NCBI GenBank assembly: GCA_027579435.1
Contig: JANBPK010000977.1
Location: forward strand, 1 to 48,280
DNA: 48,280 bases
DNA from: Candolleomyces eurysporus
Taxonomy: Eukaryota; Basidiomycota; Agaricomycetes; Agaricales; Psathyrellaceae
Reading direction: 5' to 3'
In this document: piece after piece, positions 20,401 through 30,412 of the stretch
How the letters are laid out: each line of letters opens with the position of its first letter
Position numbering within the stretch: position 1 is the stretch's first letter
Program-made: the position numbers and the translations under genes
Notes under the pieces: generated by a model
The model's input: only the letters and a program-made list of their open reading frames with translations
What the model was told of the DNA's origin: nothing
Database searches by the model: none

Positions 20401-23107
20401 ACAAGCCTTCACCATTTTCTACAAGCGTCTGCTCATCGCAAAGCGAAGCTGGTTGACACCTATCCTCACAGTCGGCATTGCAATCGCAGGAGCATGNATC
20501 CCTCTCNTTTTCATCTCTGGCAAATCCCAGTCATGCACCACNCGACTCCGCCCCATCCGACCAGTCTCCATTTACCTCCCTAACTCNCCGNTNACNCCCA
20601 TCGGGGTTGGCTCATCTGCACTNACCCTCGCTTCACCTCCTGGCATCGTCAANACNCTNGGTATCAGCACCCTTCTNTTCGGAGTCACAAACGTCCCTGA
20701 TGAAACGACCTTCATCGATACCATCCGACAGAATTATCTCAATCTCTCCANTGGCGGTGTTTCCATTAACACGGAGACGAATCAGGCACTGTTTGCTTGG
20801 GAGGCTAGTCCNCCTGGGTTGANAGGAACGGGCATGTTGAATTTAGTTTCTAACATCCTNTATAACAGGGCTTTGAATGCNACTGNNGACTCTGNGAGGA
20901 CACCAGTTCTCATTAGGGCGAACTACGCTCCATTCCCAGCTAGGGCGGCAGGCACTTTGGTTTCGTTGAGGTGGATTGTGTTCTTTGGTGCTATCATGGT
21001 AAGATCATCCCCTTGTTTTTCATGATACCTACTGCGAATTCTGACGTCATTTCTCTCCCAGGCTGTGTACCCTGCGTTCTACGCTCTGTATGTCTCTAGA
21101 GAGCGGAAATCGGCAGTTCAAGCNATGCAGTTGTCGAACGGTCTCTCAGACCCGGTTGGGCTATGGCTAGGACACTTGATGTACGACACTATCACNGTCC
21201 TGATTTTGACGACTATCATCGTCATCGTCTTTGCTGCTGTCGCCGGGGGTAACTTCAATGGGCTGGGATTCTTGGTATGTCNTTCATTNCTCGCGAATTA
21301 GATCTGGGCCCCTGATATCAANNTAGTGGTTCATCATGGTCCTGTACGGCATTGCGGCTGCCCTGTTCGCCTACTGTGTCTCGTTGGCCGTGAGCTCGCC
21401 TCTTGCAGCTTTCGCTACCGTCGCCGGTTACCAATTCGTCGTGTTCATCGTACGTTCACCAATCTCACTATTATCTCTCAGGTTTGCAGCTCACTTCGTN
21501 CTAGCTCTACCTTTGCGGATACCTGCTGGTTCTCACCTACGGCAAAACGACAGAGGCCAACAGGTTGATCTCCATTATCCACTGGACTGTGTCCGTCGTC
21601 TCCCCTGTTTGCAGCGTGACTCGTGCAGCACTGGTCTCCGTCAACCTCTTCACCTTGCTCTGCGATGACGGTCTCCCTGTGACCACAAATTCCATGGGTC
21701 AAATCACGAGATTCGGAGGCCCGATCCTCTATCTTTTCGTCACCATCTTCGTCCTTTTGGCGGTGCTTGTTTGGGCTGATTCCGGCTCAAGGACTGCGCG
21801 AAGGCTCCGGGATATCCAGCAGCTCGGGAAGAAAGAAGGAAAGGCTAACCACAGCAANGAAGATGTGTTTGCTGCGGCTGAGGAGGCTTCTCGATCTGAC
21901 GACCTGCTCCGCATCCTTGATGTTTCGAAGAGCTATAACGGACAGAAGGTCGTGGACGATGTAAGCTTCAGCTTGCCCAGCGACACCGTCTTTGCCCTTC
22001 TGGGTCCCAATGGCGCTGGTAAAACGACGACCTTCAACATGATTCGTATGTTCTCCTTACTATACNTNTNNTNNGTTGCACTGTAAATCTGACTAAAATC
22101 CTTNNNGTTCAGGTGGCGATGTCATTCCGGACATAGGTGATATTCTCATCAACGGTACCTCAGTGGTCCGNCACCCCAAGACCGCTCGAGCCTCCCTCGG
22201 AGTCTGCCCTCAATTCACGGCTATCGATTCCCAATTGACAGTCAGAGAACATCTCGTCATCTACGGCAAATTGAAGGGGCTCAATTCTCAAGAACTCGAT
22301 GAGAGTGTTGAAAAGATTCTCCAAGGAACAGCGCTCGTCACATACGCAGACCGGTTGGCGAGCAAGCTTTCTGGTGGAAATCAGCGAAAGCTGTCTCTTG
22401 CTATTGCTCTCATTGGTGCGTCAATTATGCAGCATTATGAGGACATGGTGCTCACACCTCATTTTCTCAGGCAATCCATCTGTCGTCCTCATTGACGAGT
22501 TCTCCTCGGGTGTTGATCCCAAGATGAAGCGAGATATGTGGCTTACCCTTCGCAAGGTCTCTGCAGGAAAGGCNGTTATCCTCACTACCCGTATGTCTGG
22601 CCCTATCTTAAAATACCGTTCGTATAACTGATACACTTGCGNGATAGACTCAATGGAGGAGGCTTCTGCTCTCGCCAACAAGGTCGGCATTCTNGCTAAA
22701 CGACTNNTGGGTAAGTNTNTCTCTGNTCAATTGTNGNTTGAGAATGNCNTCTCATATGCTCTATCACAGCTGTTGGAACGATCGAATCCCTGGCGGCCCG
22801 CTANGCCACATACGAAGTNCACTTCACCTGNCGAACAAGNGAAGAAATCGTCCACGCCCAAGAAATCATGNCCCGAATCCCAGGCGCAAAGAAAGCNGAC
22901 GACGTCGCGACTCGNTTTGAAGTGCCTATNGACTCTTCCGAAGGGTTCTCGCTGGCNAAGNTNTTCAGTGTGTTGTCGAGTGATAGCAGCTTCACGGANT
23001 ACACNGTCGAGAGGGCGACACTGGAGAGTGTGTTCTTGAAGGTCATTAGAGAGAATGATGTCAAGGAGGAGGATTCGAGTGATAAGAAGCGGTATGGATG
23101 TTGCTGA
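17452..23107 (+). CDS. ABC transporter, ABCA subfamily, full length
   Basis: Seventeen exons reconstruct in phase to 4761 bases, 1586 residues. Junctions include 17526/17579, 17665/17723, 18112/18170, 18309/18360, 18476/18529, 18946/18998, 19272/19334, 19668/19724, 19833/19886, 20998/21062, 21274/21327, 21449/21505, 22045/22113, 22415/22471, 22590/22648 and 22710/22770. Layout: N-terminal membrane domain (start MASLFWIQFRALVWKNWI, with a large lumenal loop), NBD1, second membrane domain, NBD2. NBD1 has Walker A GSNGAGKST, signature LSGGQKRKLQ, a Walker B ending ECTSGVDP, and H-loop TTHFLDEAD. NBD2 has GPNGAGKTT, LSGGNQRKLS, VVLIDEFSSGVD and TTHSMEEA. ABCA proteins move lipids across membranes. 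One Walker B acidic residue in NBD1 is masked by an N. Otherwise both sites look active. Confidence 0.92.
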
Positions 23108-23376
23108 TCGGATAGACAAACGGACTTNAGCGCTATGTATTTCGGCTANATATTGGTACCTATGTCGAGTATTTATTAATTATCCTGNGTAATAGAACAA
23201 TACTCAAGGTGACAGTGCGCCTCNGTGTTCATGGGGCTTTGTGTCCTAGTCCAAATTTAAGCTGTACACGGGCCTGACTTCGGGAATCGTGGCATCCATG
23301 AAATTNACCACCAGTAAAATGGCTCNAAGACAGCCGAAATTGCCACCANACAGNAAATAACANTGATATTAGCACA

Positions 23377-24249
23377 TTACTCGTCCTTTTCCTTGGGTTC
23401 TGACTCTGAGGTAGCTGCATACTGCTCCGCTTCGCCTCGTAGTCTTCCAACCATAACCCTAGCCACGAAGGTCCCCACAACCACGGCGCCTGCAAGCGCA
23501 AAAATCGTTGGTATAACAGACTGNGGTATNACCCCAAACACCAGAGGTTCCAGCCTCACGATGATGGGGACAGGCTCTGGCAGCCTCGTTGGATCCTGCC
23601 CGGACTCTGCCAACTCGCTTTTAGGGTTCAAAACACCCGTATTGACGAGCTGTATACGAGCAAACTTTCTGCGGACGTGGTATTTTGTCATACGTCTATT
23701 CCTGAAGCGACGTGGTGGACCTGGACGTGGAAGCGGGGCTATGTCGGAGGCGTCGAATANCTTGAGGTATGCTTTCACGGGGAACTTTCGTCCATGTAAG
23801 TAAAGCAAGGAGGGAGAGGAAGAGAGNAGGANACGTACGGAAGCAGAGTATGAAAGACGAACGGTAAACTTGTCGTAGCTCAGCCAATTCTCGNCGTCAA
23901 GNTCCAGCGCGATCCAAAGCTCTTGTAGGCATTTCTCCGGNGTGGTTTCCGGAGTCCAGTGGTACAACCGGGTGCAAGGTCCTTTGTTCACCTCCTTCCT
24001 AGGGGTGTCTAGTGGGTTGGCAGTCAAGTTATAGTGTAGTACGGAGTCGGTATAGTTGAGACTTGGCCTGGNANGNCNTCAGACTTCAAGGAGGTATGCN
24101 TTTCGTCGGTGTACCACGTACCATTGCCTAACGAACCATATATCAAAGTTCCGATCTAGAGTGACCTCGAAGTTCGCGATTTCGGTGTTTGCGAGTGCTG
24201 AGGTTACCGCGAAGAGCAAGAGGGAGACGAGGAANGCATAGTGCATCAT
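23377..24249 (-). CDS. Unrecognised type I membrane protein
   Basis: Starts MMHYAFLVSLLLFAVTSALA, a clear signal peptide, followed by TEIANFEVTLDRNFDI. After an intron with several Ns (about 24060-24140) it continues SLNYTDSVLHYNLTANPLD and a lumenal region with NYT and NLT glycosylation sites. An intron with GTACGT donor follows YSAS and rejoins at FPVKAYLK. Near the C-terminus, after VPIIVRLEPLVFG, comes one membrane helix (VIPTIFALAGAVVVGTFVA) and a short charged tail ending EPKEKDE at 23377. The shape suggests a single-pass ER or secretory-pathway protein. I do not recognise the family. The exon join near 24070 is not resolved. Confidence 0.6.
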
Positions 24250-24463
24250 TGACCTGAAGNAAGTGATGTCGGGCTGTCAGACGCGGTCATGGAAATTGCG
24301 TTTCCACGTTTNCCACTCAATCGGGTTGTGCGAGANGTGAAGTTATATTGATACAGTTATGCGTGTGTACAATGCCCAAAAATGTTGTTCATAGATAAAT
24401 AAATATATAANTGCAATGTGCACGGGAGATAGTGTATCNACGGTCGANTNAAGNTCTGCAANC

Positions 24464-25773
24464 CTACACCTCAACGAAAGGGCTTTCCTGNGCCACTGTC
24501 ACAGTCTGGANAAATCTCGTCTTNCCAAGATCGAAGTCTTTAACACTGCGTGAGCTCCTTGGAGTATGTGGACCCGATTCAGTGTCGCTACTGGAGTTGC
24601 TATAGGTGTCGAGAGCAGGCTCTGAAGCATCGTGTTGGGGATTTGAGATAGTCGTCCTAGTCCCATCCGATGCAATATGANAAGCTCTGGGAGTTGAGTA
24701 AGAAAAATGGGTGTACGTCCTTNACAAGAACACTTACTCGACGATTTGGTCCCAATANTTATTGGGCTCGAAATCAAATTCGTACGACCCACCGAAGGCA
24801 GAGTCGAGCTGGTTGCTGTCAACCAGTGTAGAAAGATCCGGATTAAACCTCATCTGAAAAAAGCAAAGGCAATAAGTACTTCTCTCTGCGGCAAGTCACG
24901 TCGATAAGCCTCACCTTGTCACGAGTCACAGGGTCAAGGAACGGAGAGATTCCTTTATAGAAGAAAGTCAAGATAGAAGGAAGGTTGACGATGAGTGCTC
25001 GTCCAAGTGTTTCGACATAATGCTGCTGAAGAATGGACAGCACTTTCCGGGCGACTGATATCGAAGGGTTCGTCCTCAATGTGCACGATTTGTAGTCGAC
25101 GAGGATGACCAAGCTTTCTTGGCCTGGCGGCATGAAGTCTTTTGCTCGTTCTCTAAGGGAAANAAAANATGTTAGCTTNCACGGCCTGGCAGAAGAGGAG
25201 GAAATAGCACGGACAGCCACCAAACAAGATGCCTCACTTGTCGAGGGCTTCTCTCAGTATTTTCCCTCCCCGGTCTCATATATAGAATAGGTCGACCATC
25301 TTTGTCGAAGCCATTCAAGATACTAAAACAGAGAGTTGAGCGTCAACCATCCGTACGGAAGCAAAGCAGCTGAAACTTACATCTTCCCTGTCTCGGCTTC
25401 AATCTTCACTTCATCCGGTGAGATTAGGTCAGGCTGGAATTCGCGCCGCCACTCCATGGTAGCCTTAATACGCTTTTGAGCGTCTGCGTAGTTCCATTTT
25501 GCTGCTCTCATGTACCGAGGATGNGTGTCGGGTCGGGCTAACCATCGTACCTCCCATTGGTGGTATGGATCTGACGAAGGAAGCACGAGAGTCGATGTAT
25601 ACTGGTTCACTGGATGTNAGATACCGGNTCCACGAAACGCGCTTCGACTTGAAATATTTACTCACATCTTGTAAATCATGAATCATTCTCCTCTGCTCCT
25701 CTGTATAGCTATGGACCGGATGAACGACAGTTCCCGGCTCGGGCGAGGTNAANACAGTCTGNGTCGGAGCCAT
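24464..25773 (-). CDS. CRAL-TRIO (Sec14-like) lipid-transfer protein
   Basis: Read from the ATG at 25773, exons give an N-terminal segment ending MIHDLQD, then YTSTLVLPSSDPY and a CRAL-TRIO N-domain (RWLARPD, YMRAAKWNYADAQKRI, TMEWRREF). After the next introns come ILNGFDKDGRPILYMRPGR, RQVRHLVWWLERAKDFMPPG, SLVILVDYKS, YVETLGRALIVNLPSIL, FLDPVTRDK, MRFNPDLSTLVDSNQLDSAF and GGSYEFDF, ending in a Ser/Thr-rich tail to 24464. Introns sit at RPILYM-side TTTTAG, at WWL|ERA, at DK|MRF and at IVE|S. Sec14-type proteins exchange phosphatidylinositol and other lipids between membranes. It probably represents a fungal Sec14 homologue of the Csr1/Pdr16 kind, but the exact orthologue is not assignable. 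Confidence 0.85.
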
Positions 25774-26053
25774 AGTGCTTCAGCGGAATNGTTGGNTGGN
25801 GAGCAACTTCACGAGTTTGTTAGAAGGTNGAGGGAGGANTCNGAGAGGCGGGACAAAGAGCTTGTTATTATCTTGAGGGTCCACTATAAAAGCCGTTTAT
25901 GGGAGATAGCGGACGAGTCACTAGTCAGCAGAGATCCGGGATATGCCAGTGTAACCGACGAGGGCAGGTGGGGCTGACTTATATCCAATTACGAAGGGGT
26001 CCGACCGTACCCGAGGATGTGTTTATCACAAAACGANANTATCAGGAGCACTA

Positions 26054-26601
26054 GTGAAAGACGGCGGTAGTGCTGCATTGGATTATGTCACNGCTTGGAG
26101 AGATCCTTGGTCAACGCGGAGAGGAGTGACGAAACATTCGGAGACAGGTGGGTTTNGCAATGGAGCGTGTCGCAAACTCTATTGTCGGCNAGCCGCTAGG
26201 TCACTGTGCCGTTGGGGAGCTGGTGAGACCTCTCGATNATCAGGACTNNNNATCGAAAGTCNCANAGGCGTCGAGTATTGCCANTGTCTNTGANCATCCA
26301 GAAGTACTTGAGGCACCTTGGNAATCNAAGCCTCTCGGACCTTGATGCCAGATATAACGGAATGCGACTGCCAAAATGNNTCGTTCTACACAAGACCCGC
26401 CTCGAACTTGGGTTACGACANGATGGCTTCCTATCGTTCCCTGACAAGACNGNTGACGGTCGGCGACTCGGGCTTTTGGTGGCGAGGGATCCAGNGCGGA
26501 CACTAAGGGTCCTGCCAGCTNTGGAAGNNGANNTGGNGAACGTGTCACTNAGGTCGAGCACCCGATNNAATCTCGANGTCGAGAACACGATACATGATTG
26601 A
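26054..26601 (+). CDS. Possible unrecognised coding fragment, frame broken at Ns
   Basis: Two overlapping frames look protein-like: one from an ATG at 26148 (ERVANSIVG.PLGHCAVGELVRPLD) and one across 26290-26601 (SLSDLDARYNGMRLPK, VLHKTRLELGLR, DGRRLGLLVARDP, TRTL.VLPA). The change of frame lies around 26285-26320, where four Ns occur, so an N standing for an extra base could join them. I do not recognise the product, and no clear start or splice sites tie it to a full gene. It may be noise or a decaying gene. Confidence 0.3.
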
Positions 26602-26877
26602 AGACAGGAACGAGGAGGCAAAGGACCATGGTTTGACAAATGGATTCTACGTCATGGATCTCACAANCGGGGATACATCAGCAATCAATTGATCGATGAC
26701 ACGTGGCAATTAATTCCANCTATTTCCCACGNATGATAGTTGTCGGTAACATAGGGACNACTTGTCGATTCTACGAGATGACACTCTTCTTCTGGCGAAA
26801 CTCTGTCTTCTGCGACAAGAGCAGGTAGNCAAATAACTACTCTTTNATTTTNNATCTTTTCGACAGAGCCTGGAGCT

Positions 26878-29651
26878 ATGCGGGACCTTCGATCGCGTAA
26901 GAAGTTCAAGGCAAACCATACAGCGGAATCCAACAGTGGCAGTAACAGCGACACTGTCTCTGTTAAAAGNCAGGTAGGCTCTCCATTACTCTAAATAGCT
27001 CTAGAAGGTCGCGACTNATTTTGTATTGTGTGCAGGATAAATCACCTGAAGTTCCAGACAAGCGAACATCATTCGACTATAGCACATATTTGTGGATATC
27101 AGGCTTCGCCGGGCTTCTTGCGCTTGCACTCTTTGTGCGTTTTCATTCTCATAGCGACACCTCATCCCTAGCTAAGCTACAGAATAGAAACCTACGGTCA
27201 TTACAGATTTAATTGGTTTCTGGGTTGGGTTCTCCGACCACTACGACGTTGACCGTCCGGCCGCGGTTCCAGAGACTCGGAAATGGCTCCCTCCAGATCA
27301 CGATAAGAGAGATGCTGTTGTTCGCGCTTTCCAGGTAAAGGAGTCCCCTGTGAACTATTTGTGGGCTTTACTGACAACTCTTATGTAAATCCTCTTAGCA
27401 TGCCTGGCACGCGTATGGTCAGTTCGCCCTTCGCACGAAGTAATCTACCTCTGACAATCATGCTAGAACGCGACGCAATGGGTAGTGACGAGTATCATCC
27501 CATAAGCCAAAACGGAAGCAACCTGACCGACGCCGGTAGCATTGGTTACATGGTCGTCGATGTGCTGGACTCGTTGCAAATCATGGGGCTTGACCAAGAG
27601 TACGCTCGAGCTCGAGCATGGGTAGCCAACCTCTCATTCGACAAAGACGGAGAATACAGTACATTCGAGGTACGTCATTGTTGTCACATATGTGTCCGGG
27701 AGTGTGTTTTCTGACAATTTGGCGATTGTATAGACGACGATTCGAGTTTTAGGCGGTCTTCTCTCAGCTTATCACCTCTCTGGAAATGACAGAATGTATC
27801 TGGAGAAGGCCGTCGACTTGGCAGATAGGCTTTCTTCCGTGTTCTCTGACAGTCCATCTGGACTGCCATATCCTTATGTGAATCTTCATGAAAGGAAAGG
27901 CGTTCACTCGAAAGACTACACCGGCCTTGTTAGCGTGGCAGAAGTTGGGACCCTGCAGCTGGAGTTTAAGTACCTCAGCCATATTACGGACGACCCCACG
28001 TACTGGCGATATGTCGAAAAGGTGCGGTCGTATACTTTCTCATTTTGATCCTCTGCGGAATGCTGACTCGTTTCTCATGACGTCTAGATTATGTCGGTAT
28101 TGAAAGGCGCTCTGTACGAGCACAACCTTGCTTCCATCTTCTTAAAGTATGCGTTTTATGCCATTCAAAGAACCAACGATCGCTGATTCTTTTGACCAGT
28201 CATCTCGAAGGCCGATACATCACCTCAGCTGTCAGTCTTGGGTCGAGGGCAGATTCATACTATGAGTATTTGCTGTGAGTCAACCTTCTCGTCAATCATT
28301 GGCAGGCATTGAATCTCGACGATACAGGAAACAATATATCCAGACGGTACGGCCACCTTTGACATTTGTCGCCCCTTCATGCTGATCTCTTGGAACCAAC
28401 AGAACAAAACCGAGGACGTCTACGCCAAGGTAGGGATATCTTCAAAATCGTCCAATGTAGTGGTTACCTACAGGCGTATTTCCCCCCCCACAGATGTACC
28501 GCGCTGCAATGGACTCCGTCCAGCAATTCCTCGTCAGCGAAAGTGTAGGTAATGGCTTCAAGTACACCTCGGAGATGCTTCCCGAGGAAACTGAAGACAA
28601 ACAAATGTTGGTATATTACCGCTTGTGTTTTCCGCCTACCATATATCAGATGTTGACTAATTAAATCATGTGTAGCACCTGGCGCCTAACACCGAAGCAA
28701 GACCACCTCGTCTGCTTCTTGGGAGGCTCTCTGATGCTAGGGGCTGTCCAATCGGCAGCATTCGTTGACCGACCATCCATGCCCCCAGAAGAGAAAGAGC
28801 TCAATGTCTACGGATGGAAAGATTGGAAGACTGGGAAGGAGTTGATCAAAACGTGTATGAAGACACATGACACTGCAACGTGAGTGATATCGCCTTGCTC
28901 TATATCCTTCAAGAATCTTAAAGTGGTTTATCGGTGCAGAGGATTATCGCCGGAGATTGTTTATTTCAGGATTGCAAGTGACGGCATGGATGCTTATGAG
29001 TTCGCACCTGCTGATTGGTACATTCGGGGAGCCCAGTGCGTTCAGTCTCATTGATTGCGCACTTTCAAGTCACTCATGGGTATTAACATAGACCTGGCGT
29101 ACCACCTCCATACGATGCCCGGTACATGCTACGGTACGCGCCTATTCAAAGCCCATCGTACAGTATCGATGTCATACTCAAACTGGTTAATTTTTGACAG
29201 GCCTGAAACCGTCGAGTCGCTCTTCATCGCCTACCGACTGACCGGAGACGAAATCTATCGCGAGCACGGCTGGAAAATATTCCAAGCTATTGAGAAGCAT
29301 GCTCGCGTTCCAACAGGTGGCTACGCAACTGTTCTCAACGTTGACGAAAATCCAGCTCAACTGGAAGACAAAATGGAGACATTCTTCCTTGTTAGTACCC
29401 TTATTTTTTTCCCTGCTTTGCTCACTCAGGCTGATTTCCGTTGTTGTGTGGTTCTTCTAGAGTGAGACCCTGAAATACCTCTATCTGCTCTTCTCTGACT
29501 CGGACTTGTTGCCTTTCGATAGTGAGTTCACCTTTTGGCTTTTTGTCCATCATCGAAAGTGGGCTAACGCACTCTGACAGAATATGTGTTCAACACGGAG
29601 GCTCACCCACTGCCGATATTCGAGCCCCAGTTTATCACAGGCTTCTCGTAG
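26878..29651 (+). CDS. GH47 class I alpha-1,2-mannosidase (N-glycan trimming)
   Basis: A type II membrane enzyme that removes alpha-1,2 mannose from Man9GlcNAc2-type N-glycans in the ER or early Golgi. Exon 1 (26878-26973) encodes the basic cytosolic tail MRDLRSRKKFKAN. Exon 2 (from 27036) encodes the anchor YLWISGFAGLLALALFV. The catalytic domain begins RDAVVRAFQ, HAWHAYERDAMGSDEYHP, with a 19-base exon at 27399-27417. Further landmarks are GSIGYMVVDVLDSL, LADRL, GLVSVAEVGTLQLEF, DHLVCFLGG, PETVESLFIAYRLTGD, ETFFLSETLKYLYLLF and the calcium-binding NTEAHPLP near the end (stop 29651). The Cys of LVCF and that of IKTC probably form the conserved disulfide, arguing against an EDEM-type protein. 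The exon 2/3 border near 27139-27206 has a weak donor and is uncertain. Confidence 0.9.
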
Positions 29652-30412
29652 CATTCGGAACGTCTTCCATGACATTGTCAATCTCACTCGTTGGCTCGGT
29701 GGAAAATGCTTTTCGTATTTACTTCTGCACATCGAGATCTTTACGCTTTGTATTTACTTCTGTATACCCTACGCGCTGCTACCTGCAACAAGACAGAGAA
29801 CCGCCGCCAAAAAAACAGTCCATAACCTGAGGTCGCGAAAACAAAGAGGAAGGGAAGCGGGAACGACCGGTGACGCGAAAACAACAAAAATAGAAGGGCG
29901 GTATGCATATATAAGAACCCCAGAACAAGAAGAAAAGGGGGCCGGGAGCTGCAACAAGTACAGAACAAGGTGGAGGTACAACAACGAACGGCACGCCAGA
30001 AAAGGCACCAAGGAGAGTCCAAGTACAGGTAAGTAGCTGAACAATGATTAGAGAGTGCCAGACACAAAGGAAGGCTCAAAATATCAGTACAAGTAGGTAT
30101 GGCATAAGTATTAAGTGTTAATGTAGTTCGTGACAAATATAATGATTATGAATGGGTCGTGACAAGAAAACGCAGAGCGAGAATGCAATGGTATATGTGG
30201 GGGGATGGATAGCGGATGGAATAGGCGCGCTCGATGGTACAATGGCACGCATACGATGAAGGGTGATGAATAGAAATGATGATCGTCCGGAAGATGATGG
30301 AACAACTATGTAAACCGATGCGATGCAGCAGAAAGGTGAACTGAGAGCTGACAAACCGGCCGCCGACGGTAGACCGCATGGAATGTATCCTTGGAAGAAG
30401 GATAAACGCTGT
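29652..30412. other. Convergent intergenic region after GH47 gene
   Basis: A tail-to-tail region between the GH47 gene and the minus-strand gene at 30413. A short direct repeat (gtatttacttctg) occurs at about 29717 and 29751. The rest is purine-rich on the plus strand. No RNA gene or supportable CDS is seen. Confidence 0.5.
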
